Shown here in pieces: positions 1 through 41,875 of a stretch of 64,000 nucleotides of DNA. Each line of letters opens with the position of its first letter. Positions within the stretch are counted from its first letter, which is position 1. The stretch lies in contig NC_066850.1 in NCBI RefSeq assembly GCF_001640805.2, positions 7,302,556-7,366,555 of the forward strand, read 5' to 3'. The notes under the pieces were generated by a model. That model saw only the letters and a list, made by a program, of their open reading frames with translations. It did not search any database and had not been told where the DNA came from. Made by a program: the position numbers and the translations under genes. This DNA comes from Lates calcarifer. Its lineage: Eukaryota; Chordata; Actinopteri; Centropomidae.

Positions 1-3000
1 GAGTCACAGTCATTGCATTTTGAATGGTTCTGTTTAAAGATTAAAAAAGCAGCAGGGAAGCAGAAATACTGTGGCAGCCAGAATCCCTCAGTTAACCCCT
101 CTGCACATAATCTGTTAAGACCAGTGAGTTACATATTGAATAAAATTGATTTGAGATGTTTTACGGGAAGATGTGCAGCTTTGTCACATGGAATTTTAAA
201 CTTTGGATCCCCCCCCCCCAAAAAAAAACACCCCATCTCCCAATTTGACACATTACACACGGTATGAATACAGTTGGTGTCTCTATCTGTCTGTCTATCT
301 GTCTGTCTGTAGCTCTCCTTATTTAACACACGTATTCTTGGAAGCGAATGTGAGCCATATTAAATCTGACTCCTCTGCTGAGCGGTAATGCGAGCGCCAG
401 CGGTTAGTTTTATATGTTTCACAAGCGTGTAAATATTTAATAGAAGAGCGGACTGGAGTGCTGTGTCACTGTTCCTGCCCTGTCAGCCAGACGTACTGGG
501 AGAAATACTAAGAGAATTTCTTCCTGACAGGAGAAATTTATGGAGCAGCTAGAAGATTCATGCACAAGTCTTATTCTTAACTGTATTTCGTCGCAGTCGG
601 ATTCTTGGATCGTGTGACACAGACATGGATATACAAGCTGTTTATGGTTGCAGAAGATGTTAGTTGGTATAGATGTTGATACCTAACTTGATATGTATGA
701 AACATGATGGGGAGCAACAGCATTCCAAACTTGGGATGTGTGTTTGGGGGGTCTGTTTGGTATTTTGTTACTGCATACTGTATGCTTACAAAGACTGGTG
801 GGAATTCACACGCATTTTTTTGGTTTCATAGCATTTTCCATTCATATTTTTGAAACCCACATCTTTTCAATCCCTATTTAGATGATCAGCTTGAGATCCT
901 AATCGTCCGAAGAGCTGAGTATTTGTGCTGGACTAAAGCAAATAATCAAAGCTGGACTAACAAACACTGATGTCAAACTTTCCAGTGGAACTTGTGGTGA
1001 GTGGCCTATTATTAATTTGCTTGGTCAAAACATTGCATGCCAGGCAGCATGTCGCTCCCAGCCCCATAGCCAGGGAAATCTTGGACAAGCATCTGACTTC
1101 TTTGTCATTACATTAATTTATCATTAGAAACAATAATGGGAAATAATGGAAATATTTTTGAGAGAAGAGAGAATTCAGTAGATTAATGAGTTTTGGTGAG
1201 AGGCTGTTGCACCTGTTGCATTATGATTCTTCACATTTTTAAAGGTGCCAACAAATGCATACAGTATATTTTTAATTAGACAATAAAACCACAGCGTGAC
1301 AATTACACTTACAAAACCTCCTGCCACAACAAATCCATAGGCTTCTAGACAGATAATTATTGGACTATGCAAAATATTATAGGAATCCATCTTGAAAGCT
1401 CATGTGGCTTGCAATAATACAAGAAAGGAGACTCTGGGTGACAGCAACCAGGAGACTGGAGGGTAACAAAATGATAATATTAATACACCTGTAGGTGAGG
1501 CTGCAGCAGCTTTTGATTAGAACTGGAAAAATGAATAGATTAATCAGTCATTGGAAAATTAATGAGCAGTTACTTTGATAGGGGCACCCTAGTAGCCAAA
1601 TGATTCATGATTATTTTTTCCTGTTTGCTGAAATTGCCAGATTTCAGTGATTAGAACTGCTATCAAACCAAAAGGAAGAAATATGTTTGTACTTCTTTTG
1701 TACTGATTTGACATTTTAGTGTGAGAGCATTTTAAGAAAACTTTCTGAAAGGTGAGACTAAATCGCCATTTTCCAACTTAATCTGGATCAGAATGGACAT
1801 GGTATAAACAAGGTCCCACTGAAATGCTTTTAGTCTCATCATTACTCCCCCACCTTAACCAATCCCTGCCACTCAATTAGGTTACACTTTAATTTCAGTG
1901 GCCTAGCACAGAAGCTAATGCTCTTTGAGAGATCTCTCACAGGGCCTATTCACGTTGACTGTGGGTGTAGATGGGAACGCAGGGGTGAGAGAGAGCAGAT
2001 TTCTCAGAGGCCTATAAGCTCCCTGATTCGGCTATATGGAGGGAATAATGAGCTTCTCCACTGTTGTCTCAGCCCAACCCTGGGCTTAAGTCCTCCCCCA
2101 ACAAACCTCCATTCACAAATGGTGTGTTTTGCATTTACATATACATACGATTTAAAGAAATCCTTCAGGTCTTGGATTAGTCCCACCCCCCCACTTCAAG
2201 ATTTCTCTTGGTCCTTTCCGCATCAGTGATGCGTCATGATGAGCTTTCTTTGGGCTCAAACAACTCAGGAGTCTTTCATCTGAGAGCTGGAAGTCACTCA
2301 GTCATTCATTTATAACATCATACTTGTTGTTCAGCTGCTCTGGTTTAAGAAACCTTTTTGTTTACATGTAGTGTATATTTATTATAATTTACTTCAGAAG
2401 AAGAGCTTACACCTCTGCTCTGGACATGGTTATGTTGTTGCTCAACAAGTGCACGCCAGCTGATGTCAGACAAAACAACTCCTCCGTCCTCCTCCTCCAC
2501 ACAAACGTCAGCAGCGAGCCTCAGCAGGAAATGATCAGATTTTATGAATCAGTGTTACGTTTCAGTCAAATTTCCTCGCTTCCTGTAAATGGTTCCTGAT
2601 CTGCCTTGTACCACCGTCATCATCCGAGCAGAGCGGACACATCTGTTTGAGGCAAAGCTCCACAGGAGACTTCAGTCACCAGAAGATGGATGGAAATGTA
2701 TCAGCAATGAATAAATACACCCAACGACTTCCCTTCATCCCTCCCTCGTTGCAACAGATGTTACATCTCGGTAGTGTTTTCTCTCCCATGGTGCAATGTG
2801 GTTCCACTTTTGTTTATTTATGCTCTCATTCCCGTACTTGTCTTGAGTGGATGCGGAAACTGGACGCGCACGCATGGAACTGCGTATACGCATGTGTAGG
2901 TGGAAGGTCTCGCTAAAAGAGATTAACCCAAGCTCCACCATGCACACGATGGGGTTGCGTGACCCCATTGTAAACCTGGAGGCCAACCTCTGACCTTTTG

Positions 3001-6000
3001 AGAAGCGATGAAATGGAGGGAAACCTCCCATTTCCCTCTGCCGGGGTTTGGAGGCTCTTCTGGTGTAGAGGAGGCTTTGTAAATGAGCTCTAGAATGGGA
3101 TTTTAATGAAACCGCCACTTTGTTTGAAGAGCTGGAGAAAGGCAAAAAGGAACAGGTGTCAGCACTTGACTGGACATGAGGGGATGATTTGATATTTCTA
3201 ATGATTGTAAAGACTTGACTTAGCCTGAGGTCAAAGTGTGTGTCTTTAATCACGCAACTTCCAGACCCTTTTTCCATAAAACTCCAGATGTCTTTTCTGT
3301 TAAAATTATCTCCTTATCTGGATTTAGAAATATTAGAAACCCTGAGTTGACACTTTCACATGCTAACGGAGATGGCCTTTCAGGCTTCATATACTGTGAT
3401 ATATAGCTGCTTGTACAGCTCTCACGCAGACAGACAGGTTTACAGAGTTACAATAATGATTTCCTACACAGATGTTTCTTTCTTTTTTTGTTCCTTTCCC
3501 AAGCATTCAGGTAAATGTTTAATCGTGACACATCGCTTGTGCAACTGGTGATATATTAGGTGATCTTCCCTTTTTACAGCCGAATGTGTGTGATGAAAAA
3601 GTCCAGAGTTGCACAGATATCTCCTCAACTTATGCGCCTCTTATCCTCCCTTTTGCAATAAACCTCATCAGTATAACTCACCCCCTGTGCTGATGTTTTA
3701 CAGTTTCGCTTTCCTCACTTGTCACTTGTTACTCCATCTTTTATGGCGTCATATGATCGCAGATACACCCCCACCAGCACTCAATGTGCACGTGACAGCA
3801 CACAACACACTCACTCTAGTCTCTGTCAGCTTCAAGGCCACGGTAAGCAGTTCAGCACCACACCAACGGAAATACTGCTTTGTCATAACACCCACTAGTT
3901 GCTACTGTTCTTCCTCTGTCCCTCCTCCTACCTTTCCTGTCTTTCTCCCACCTTTTCCTTATCCATGTTTTCCTGGATCTGTCATTTGCTGAGTAAGGGG
4001 TTGCTGTCTGACCTCCGGTAGCGTGGAGTGGGAGGAGGTGTTTCTGAACAGGAAGTGAACTTCCTGTGGCATCAAGGAAGTGATGGCTGTCCGTACCTTG
4101 AACTTCATGTGTCATTTATCGAAATGGCAATTCGTTATTCTGTGCTAGCAGTGGCAATGGCCTCTGGGAACAGGGGGTCAGTTAGGATATGAGCAGGGCG
4201 TTTTTTTGGCGTGTGCTAAAGAAGGGGGAGGTCAAAGGGCGGCGTGTACGAAGTACAGGGTGGGACATTTCCGATGTTCTCTGTAAAACAGACATCTGAG
4301 GTCATGTTACCATAATCGTTTTCTCTAACGCGCACACAGAACATTAACAGCGGTTCCTATATTACCGGATGAAGATACACCATCATATCAGTAACAGCAC
4401 ATTGACACTTGCCACACACACAGATCCGTCTGACGCCTATCCCCTATCCACCGTGTCCTCATAAGCAGGGTGTCTTGTGTCCTTCTTCTATTTTTACCGG
4501 CAGGCGCTGAAAGCCTCGGAAAGCTCCTTGTCAATGGGCATCTCATTCCACCGCCAACGGCGTGTCACCATTTATTAAGTCGTCATTACTCAGGCTGCTG
4601 TGGTGCCCGGGGTGTCGGAAATAGATCGGCAAGGATAGGTCGGACTGTTGCTGCACTCCCTAAAGGGCAACCCATAAAAGCGTGTTCCAGCACATCTCAC
4701 TCCACCGGTGAAGATCGATGCAGGTAGCCGGCCTGCTATTAGTTTGACTAATGCAGATAAATGGGAGGGAGGTGGCTGATCAGGGCAGAGAGAGGAGGCA
4801 GAGGTCGATGGAGTGGGGCTGAGTGAGAGACAAGGGTACTTTAATGCGTCTGTCCTCACGTCTTCTTGTTTTGGGTAAACACCTAAAAAGGCTGTTTAGA
4901 CTAAAGAGGTGATGAGATACCAGGATGTGGTCGCCATGGTTATGGAGGTGAAGACACAATGGAAGACATGGGATACATGCAATCGCACAAATAAAGATTC
5001 ACTCAGACCAGCTTAAATAGATAGAAGAATTTTCTGTCCTCACACAAATAATATATAATTTTTTAATTTAAATCCACTAATCAGCCCTATCGTCACAGAG
5101 GGTCAGAGGATTTAAACATCTGAGATCTGTGAGCTCAGTAACATCAGTAAAAAGAAGTTTGAAGAGGCAGGAAATGTGAGTGGACAGAAGATCAGGCAAG
5201 TTGTAAACAAGTAAACCATTAAGCCAGATTATCTAAACCACTTTATTTGGAAGTAAAACTGAAAGCAAATGCACCTGAAGTGTTGACAGTATTCCCTCAT
5301 TATACAGGAAACTGGGTGTCCTCTACTACAGTACACTAGGTCAAAGCTGAAACAAGAAAATCCGTCTGTAAGCTGTGATAGATATTTATAGTGGACAGTT
5401 TGTATTATAATTTTATTGTTTGCCCTCAATTTTCTCTTCCAGATGACTTTGGCGAAACCAGGGGTTCAACAAGGGTTTCTCGCCCCGTTTGACTTTTTAG
5501 CAATGACGCTGTTTTTCCAGATCTCAGCAGTTAACTTGGAGAATACATTGTTATTTTTACCAATAAGGACTGATGACTGAAACTACAAAAACAAGATCCA
5601 AGTTGTAAAAAGCTGTAATCAGCCTTTAAAGACAGACGTCCCACATACTTTAGCGAGCTAACTTTTCCTGCACTTTTTCCAGAAATGATTCAGGATACCG
5701 AAAGCGCTGTCAAAATAAAGTTACGCTGCAATTTTATGTAACACACAAATGCACACAATGTCAGATCAGATATGCTTTAGAGTGTTTCAAAACACAGAGC
5801 GCTGCTGGAAGTCCTGAAATATGAGGGCACCCTTATATCATAAGCCCACGCTCACCATACTCACTATACCAGCTCAGTTCTCACACTGTTTTCTTTTAGT
5901 GACTTAAGGTGTGTGAGCTGACACATCAGCACTCCTGTTTATCAAAGCTTTTATCACCTCACCATTGCTATGTCACCCCCTGAGAGGAAGCAGGAGGTGT

Positions 6001-6742
6001 CCACTCACACACACTCACACACACTAACACACAAACACCTGCAGGGGCTAGCGGGGGTTGGGGAGGGGGGGCAAGTGTTGTTGACCTGCCTTGCTGATGT
6101 GAATGACTTTACCAGAGACAGGATCCGTCTCAGACTCTACAGGGTAACTACCAGCATGTGTTCCCCTTAGCCGGCAGGTTTCATCTGATATGTCAAAAAC
6201 ACACCCAAAAACTATACTCTCTGTGGAAACATTGTGATTTCTAATTTATGTGCAATATTACCTATAACTCTCTGAAAAATATATTGAAAGGAAACAAATA
6301 TTAGAAATGAACATGAATGCCATTTTACTAATAAATGCAGATCTTTGTAAGTAATCTTCCTTATAGTCTACTTTGTTGAAGGCAGGGCTTGGAAGTTACA
6401 CGATATGGCTATTATGGAAATTAGACTGTCTATCTGTCTTGTCTGGACCTGATTTATTTCTCTCAACTTTTCCCACAACCATGACTGTTTTTCTTCATCC
6501 ATGTCATCCAGTCTGACTCTTACTACCCCCCAAACCCACTTCAATCCCAAGTTTTAACACAAAGATCCTGAAGAAGTCATAAATATGATCCACAATGCTT
6601 TTAAAGAGATAATATGGAGGATCCCTCACTGGCCTTTCTCATGTTTAGTGACCAAACTCTTAATATTTTCTCAGCTGGTACATGAAGAAAAAACTGTAAC
6701 CCAACTGTAACCACTTGTCAAAATCCTGAGGGCAATGTAAAG

Positions 6743-6813
6743 AAAAAAAAAAAAAAAAAAAAACACTGTTCTGGCATGTGATGTCAGCTTCCAATGGCTT
6801 TTTTTTTTTTTTT
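6743..6813. repeat. Poly(A) run followed by poly(T) run
   Basis: A 21-base A run (6743-6763) and a 15-base T run (6799-6813) are separated by about 35 bases. Together they could form a hairpin, or they could be the tails of two opposed retroelement remnants. Confidence 0.7.
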
Positions 6814-7393
6814 ACCAACCAGGTGTTTGTCCAGGAGCCATCTCTTAAACAACATCTAACAATTCAGACTTAACTGATCAGGAAAATAACAAACCCATGA
6901 CAAGAGGGGAATCTCTGCAGGGGAAGATACAATCAGAAGCACCATAACAGAGATTTTTAAAGCACTGATCAAAAAACACAATATCAAAAATCACAAATGT
7001 ACCTCAAGCTGCTTTACAATTTGCACAGCATACAACGCTTTAATGGGTGAAAAAAAGGGGGACCTCAAGAAGAGCAACACCTTCAAATAATCTGCATAGA
7101 TTTCAGTGTGTCAACCTTTTGTCTGTCTTCTGCTTCAGGGCGTACAGGTGGAGTACACCTGCAGCTCAACTAACAGGGGAATTAAATTGAGTGAACACTT
7201 TGTTTGGGGCTTTTTGAAGCTACAGACCACTGTATCGCCATTATTAAGTGTTGTGTGTTAGTTGATTGGAAGCTCTCCCATCAGATTTTGTAATCACTTA
7301 AATCATTCATGCACTAGTGCCTGCAAGGTTTTCCAACTGTTGGTGGAAAAAGTAATAAAGGCACACAGAGATGCAACTCTGAATGAACTGACC

Positions 7394-7415
7394 AGAGAGA
7401 GAGAGAGAGAGAGAG
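7394..7415. repeat. (AG)n microsatellite
   Basis: Eleven AG units lie about 0.8 kb upstream of the sema3a start codon. Confidence 0.9.
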
Positions 7416-7506
7416 GAACTGACAGAGGGAGATTTGTGTAAAAAATATTAGACTAAAGGAAAATGATGACTAACAAAAAGGGAAACAGGGACAGAAGAGA
7501 CAGCAC

Positions 7507-7513
7507 TATAAAA
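7507..7513 (+). promoter_or_regulatory. Possible TATA box of sema3a
   Basis: TATAAAA lies about 700 bases before the sema3a start codon and just before the pyrimidine-rich tract. If used, transcription would begin near 7535-7540 and give a 5' UTR of about 0.66 kb. A second candidate, TATATAT at 7927-7933, would give a leader of about 0.25 kb. Neither can be confirmed without transcript ends. Confidence 0.25.
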
Positions 7514-7569
7514 CCTAACCATCCACTATACTTCCTATCCACTGGACTGGTTTCATCCCGCCACCCCCC

Positions 7570-7572
7570 GTC

Positions 7573-7606
<34 letters not shown>

Positions 7607-7705
7607 CAGCACTCCTCTCTCTCTCTCAGCTGCTCTCCCTCCCCTCCCCTCTCTTCCCGTGGATGGTGTAGCTCTCTCTCTCATTCTCTCTCACTCTCGC
7701 AGTCT
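7570..7705. repeat. CT-rich tract (TC)n
   Basis: A long pyrimidine tract is dominated by TC dinucleotides, interrupted by CAGC and CCCTCCCC. It lies between the two candidate TATA boxes. GA/CT tracts like this occur at promoter-proximal positions in vertebrates, but it may simply be a microsatellite. Confidence 0.85.
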
Positions 7706-7956
7706 GGTGGAGCCGCACACAAGGATTAGAGGGTTGCTGTGAGTGTCTGCTCAAAGAGAAGAAGCCAGAAGACAGAAAGAGATAAAAAGCAAAACATCTC
7801 TAGAAAAGGACAGCTTTACTATTGTGGATAAGTGATCTGATTTACCTTTACCTATCATCTCATTCAAGCCCAAGCTGAAGTCTTGCTGAGCCTTCACCTG
7901 GGGAGAGGACAGATAAGCCAAGGGACTATATATCCTGGACCTCCACACGGGGAGCC

Positions 7957-7962
7957 ATGTGA
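7957..7962 (+). promoter_or_regulatory. AUG-stop minimal upstream ORF candidate in sema3a leader
   Basis: ATG is followed directly by TGA, 241 bases before the sema3a start codon. Another short ATG-GTG-TAG frame lies at 7663-7671. If present in the mRNA, such start-stop elements can reduce translation of the main frame. Whether they are transcribed depends on the unknown start site. Confidence 0.3.
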
Positions 7963-8202
7963 GCGGCACCCCTCTACCCACTTCACACCACAGAAGTCCC
8001 CCCACAGTCTGCACTCTGAGCTGGGGCGCACAGCCAGGATTTTTCCCCCCCTTCCCCTCCCTGGAACCTCCACTCTCAGTGGCTCGCGTGGAGGGACTCT
8101 CCAGGCTCGGCTCACCCCGGCAGGAGACGCTCATCTCTGGGGAACTGGTCGGGGTGTGAGTGCCCCCCTGGTCTGGAGGCCAGCCAGCGGCACTCCAGCA
8201 CC

Positions 8203-37561
<29,359 letters not shown>

Positions 37562-37769
37562 GAAGAAGCACAGAGATGCACACATGCAACCAGATCAACA
37601 CACACAAGCACAAACCCATGCATCCACACATACTGTATACACACAAAACACATTCTATAGATTGTGTATCCAATGTATGATTCAGTGACCTCTTCATGAC
37701 AGCAGCCAGAAAAAAAAACATCAAACACACTTTTAAGGTAGAAATACATAACCACACACATGTAACAAC

Positions 37770-37775
37770 AATAAA
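37770..37775 (+). promoter_or_regulatory. Proximal poly(A) signal AATAAA
   Basis: Canonical hexamer 209 bases after the sema3a stop. Use would give a short 3' UTR lacking the Pumilio motifs. Confidence 0.4.
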
Positions 37776-38467
37776 GCTCTCATTCAAAGACTCAAACACA
37801 AACACACATAACCTGTGAAGATGACAAAGAGGAACAGAGGACTGAGTAACTGGAAAGCATACTGTAAATGTGTGAGGATATGGCTGGTTGCCTGGGATAC
37901 TGCCTGGCAGACACTTCAACCTCCTGTACATAAGCTACTAAAATAAGACTGGGACAAAAATGTTGAGTGAGGTGTTCGTTGGTAAGCAGATGGACTTAAT
38001 ATGCTGAGAGGACAGTTGCAGAGACATTAATAGATACACAGACATTTACGGAAGCAGAAACGATGCATTCATCGCAGCCTGCTGCCCTCTTCGAACCTGA
38101 GCATGTGAACTGCAAGATAGTGTACATGGGAAAATAGATTTTAAAAAAACTCTTATTTTGAAGAACTGTTTGAGGACAAAAGAACCTTCCATCTAGTCTT
38201 TCAAGTCAACACAAAACAACAGCACCCTAATAGGAGGAAAGCAAAGGGTTGCAGTTCACCTCAAGGGGTGCACAGCTTGCACCAGTGGCCCACAAGTTGT
38301 TTAAAAACAAATAGAAGCATTATTACATGCAAAAACTGCAAAGTCATGCCACGGCGCAGAGAATAGTGCTTCGTCATAACCCTCTCCACCTGAGGCTGGG
38401 AAAGCATTGTGCATGTTGTTGTCAATCAACGTTTTAATAAGCTAGTTATTTTATGGAATTCTAGAGG

Positions 38468-38468
<1 letters not shown>

Positions 38469-38498
<30 letters not shown>
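38469..38498. repeat. Poly(T) run in 3' UTR
   Basis: 30 consecutive T bases, a poly(U) stretch in the sema3a transcript. Confidence 0.95.
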
Positions 38499-38502
<4 letters not shown>

Positions 38503-38742
38503 CCTACCTAAAAAAATGTTACATGTTTCTTTTATATTTTCTTTCCTTTCCAAACCAGTGTTTCTATTTTTTGGGCAAGCAACATAGTAGACGTCTCATT
38601 GTGCATTATCTCTTCTGCTCCCGAAGATCCTGTGTAAGTTATTATGTTGTTGCTTTTCAATGGGATTTATAGAATCTGGGCACGAATTCCAGTTGTAGAC
38701 TATGCTAAAAACCCAGTCTGTAATAGACTGCCACTTGTTTTG

Positions 38743-38781
38743 TGTACATATATACAACAAACTTAACTCTCTGTGTATATA
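38743..38781 (+). promoter_or_regulatory. Paired Pumilio response elements in sema3a 3' UTR
   Basis: TGTACATA at 38743-38750 and TGTATATA at 38774-38781 both fit UGUANAUA. A third, TGTACATA, lies at 37925-37932. Pumilio proteins bind this motif and repress or localise mRNAs. Function here is inferred. Confidence 0.5.
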
Positions 38782-39483
38782 CAGTACATATACAGTACAA
38801 GAACACCACTTGATTATTATTTATTGCTCATTGTTTTGTGAAAGGGTTGCATTTATTTTTGATATTATGGTATTTTTGGCTCATCAATATATTGGAGAAA
38901 CAACAGCAACAGCAACTACGAAAACTTTGATGGACCAACTGACTGAAATTGTGTCAAGGAGTCCCTTTTTGGGGATGTAAGGTTTGAAAGTGAATTAAGT
39001 TCAGGGGTTTGTGTCATTAACAAAATCCCACCAACGATAAGCACAATTTTGTCTCTTTTGCCTTTCATAACAGAATATTTTATTACGTTTTTTTCCTTTC
39101 TCCCAGATCCATCCAACATGTCTTTTATTCATCGAGTAGCCATTATGTGTAAGATAATTCCCCAAACTGAAAAACCTTAGCTGTGAATCTCTGTAAGAAA
39201 TAGTGGAGAAAAATGTTAAATCTAGTCTGAGGAGAAGACACGATATACTGCATGTGAATGCTACCTACAGTAAGTGCATCTTTTTTATCGTCTCTTTATG
39301 TGTTTTGTGTGAGAGGTAAAGTTCCCTTAAATCAAGGTGTGAATTACTTTTGTCCTTTTGCCAAAACAGTGATATTAACAACTCATGATACTCTGGCCAA
39401 AGCTGTTTGCGATCCAAGCTCCTTAATCTCAGATTTAATGACGGTAACCTCCCCTCCCCCCGTCAAGAGTAACATGTCAATGC

Positions 39484-39489
39484 AATAAA
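39484..39489 (+). promoter_or_regulatory. Poly(A) signal AATAAA
   Basis: Canonical hexamer in the distal 3' UTR, 151 bases before the next candidate. Confidence 0.4.
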
Positions 39490-39634
39490 TTAGAGCAGAT
39501 TGTGTTCTGCTACCAACACTCAAAAGTTTGGTGTGTCCCTGATTCGGGTCTCTCCCTCAGAGTTAGAAAAGCGAGAGAGCTGAAAGTTACCCCTGCTGTA
39601 ACACAGTTCTTTCTGGCATGCATTCAGTTGTCTA

Positions 39635-39640
39635 AATAAA
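39635..39640 (+). promoter_or_regulatory. Distal poly(A) signal AATAAA of sema3a
   Basis: The hexamer is followed within 30 bases by a T-rich element ('gtttctttgttctc'), as expected of a functional cleavage site near 39655-39660. Confidence 0.5.
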
Positions 39641-40601
39641 CATCTCCGTTACAAAAAAGTTTCTTTGTTCTCATTTCAGTCAGAAACTTTTCTTCTTTTG
39701 CTGTTTATGTTTGTTAGTTCAATATCAGAACACAGCCACACTGAGAATCTGTAAGAAAAAAAAAACGAAGAATTTTCTATTAAGTTCTCGGGGTCCTGTC
39801 ACAGCTGAGCGGGACACCTGATGTGACTGAGGCATCGTTAACAAAATTTGTTTCACCTGTGCTTTTTCTGCTGTGACAAGTCAAAATGTCTGCCATGAAG
39901 AAGGTGTATTGTGGAAAGCTGGAAGGACTTGAGATGATTAATTCTTATGGTGCTGGAAGAATGCATTCATTTTATGTGATGGTGGCAGAAATTCCAGATA
40001 TTGGTTTTTCAAAACCTGGGCAATTTACAGGTAAGTGAGATTTTTGTTTTTCTCCTCACAGCTAGCAAACAACTATACCCACCTGAGGATAAACTAAGAA
40101 CATGCTGTTAAAATCAGCTGCTGTTGATAAAAATTCAGGGTAATTTACTGGAGGTTTTTCCCTTAAAGCAGAGATTTTGACTTGTCATAGCAGGAAAGGC
40201 ATAGGTGTTACTAATAACATTAACAATGGCTCTGTTCTAGATCAAGCGTCCCACTAAGCTGTGACAGCGAGTGCACAATACCAGCAGCCAGTGTTGATTT
40301 CGTTATTTACACATGCTTTTCCTACTGTGACATGTCAAAATGTATTCAGTTAAAAAATTCTCACACAAAAAAAAATAAACGTTGCTCACAGAGAATATGA
40401 TGATTCTCATGAACAACCACCAGAGGTTGCTGTTGTCTCACTGCCTCCTCGTCACAGCCTGTCTGAGGCCTTGAGGTGAGGTCTAAGTGGGCGCTGACAC
40501 ATCCAAAACACGTTGCCAGTGTCTTTACAGAAATCCCTCGCCTTCACAGTCAGATGCAATTATCTCTTAAAGCAACACTTCCTTGTTTCCTTGCTGGTCC
40601 T

Positions 40602-40615
40602 GTTACCATAGCGAC
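40602..40615 (+). promoter_or_regulatory. RFX X-box-like site
   Basis: GTTACCATAGCGAC closely matches the classic X-box GTTRCCATAGNAAC, with one mismatch. Downstream of sema3a and 10.7 kb before pclo. Confidence 0.4.
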
Positions 40616-41256
40616 TGTCCTTGAATGTCCTGTGTGTCTGCACGTGTATGTGTGTGTCTGTGTCTTAAAAATGTTTTCAGCTGTAGAAAGGAGATGTCTT
40701 TACCATTATGTTGGAGGGTTTTATTGCTGTGTCCTTTGCTTTAGGGGAGCCTCTCCACTGTCTGAAGTGCTTTCCTCTTCATGTCTCCTCAGAGCTACAT
40801 TTCTGTTTGGAACAACAATTTGTTTTTGTTTTTCTAGCAGAGTCATTTCAACAGTCAAGCCTTTAGCTGCTACAGGATACAAGCAAGGCTCTATTGATCA
40901 ACATTCAACTGAACTCATTACCTTCATATTATATTATTATATATTCATGTACATTCAAGTTCTTCCTTCTCTTCTCTTCTCTTCTCATTTTTAATGCAAC
41001 TGATGTGAAATGTTGTGAGTTTTCATTTTCAGTTTGGCAGACCATTTTTAACCTAAACCTTAAAATTAAAATACAAACTAGTCTTTTGCATTTAAATGGA
41101 ACCAATATTTTAATGCATGTTAAAATGAAAAGCCAGTTCACATTTTAAAATCCACTCCTTGAAACCAGTGGGCAGCTGAATTGGCTGATTTTTTTTCATT
41201 TTAACAGCCTCATCAGAGGACATCACTCCACCATTTATATCTCCCACTTCACGATA

Positions 41257-41260
<4 letters not shown>

Positions 41261-41312
<52 letters not shown>
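41261..41312. repeat. (TG)n microsatellite
   Basis: About 25 TG units in the intergenic spacer. A shorter run lies near 41421-41439. Confidence 0.95.
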
Positions 41313-41316
<4 letters not shown>

Positions 41317-41861
41317 GGGTGGTGGGTGTGCTTGGGGAGGTACAAGACAGTGGAGAGAAAGAAGAGAAACTGATATCTAACATATTTTCATGATACCTCA
41401 GGCTAAACGCACACTATTGTCTGTGTGTGTGTGTGTGTGCGTGTGCACAGTAAGTGTGTGTGCAAATCCAAAGCTTTTCACGACTCTTAGAAGCTCTGAC
41501 TCATTCCTTCTTGCCCAGGAGCAAACCCAAGGGATTGTGGGAAATGAAGTCTGAAGTCACTCCTTGTGTCGCCGCTCCCTTCCTCCCCTCTCCTTTTTCC
41601 CTTTGTCAGCTCCTGCTCATCTCTCTCCCTCCAGCTGATGTTAAAACATCTGTAAAGCTCTGAACTCCAGTTCATCCATCCTATCCACCTGCAGTTTAGC
41701 TGCTGTGTCAGCTGCAGTGACACAAATTGGATGACACACATGTACAGATATAAGCTTTATAGATGTGCTACACTATACAGCAATGACCTGTAATGTTTGT
41801 AGCACTAATCTTCAAGTGATCTCATAATTAGCAACCCTGTGGGTGAGTGGCAGCTGCTGCA

Positions 41862-41875
41862 GAAACCATGGCAAC
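41862..41875 (+). promoter_or_regulatory. RFX X-box-like site
   Basis: GAAACCATGGCAAC has a perfect right half (GGCAAC) and a weak left half of the RFX palindrome. Confidence 0.3.

Larger units (their letters stand above)
1..7506. other. Noncoding region upstream of sema3a
   Basis: No coding exon is recognisable on either strand. The open frames here are short, lack similarity to any family I know, and have no exon-like splice flanks. The stretch holds simple repeats: a cytosine/adenine run near 211-229, a 21-base A run at 6743-6763 followed by a 15-base T run at 6799-6813, and a GA tract at 7394-7415. It probably contains distal regulatory DNA or untranslated 5' exons of sema3a, which cannot be recognised from sequence alone. 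Confidence 0.6.
37562..39660 (+). other. sema3a: sema3a 3' UTR
   Basis: AT-rich noncoding sequence after the stop. Polyadenylation signals AATAAA occur at 37770, 39484 and 39635; the last is followed by a T/GT-rich stretch and is the best distal end, giving about 2.1 kb. It holds a 30-base T run and three UGUANAUA Pumilio-type motifs (37925, 38743, 38774). The exact end is inferred. Confidence 0.65.

Noticed and set aside
3850..3872. RE1-like TTCAGCACCAC upstream of sema3a
   Set aside because: Only the left half matches; the required GGACAG right half is absent.
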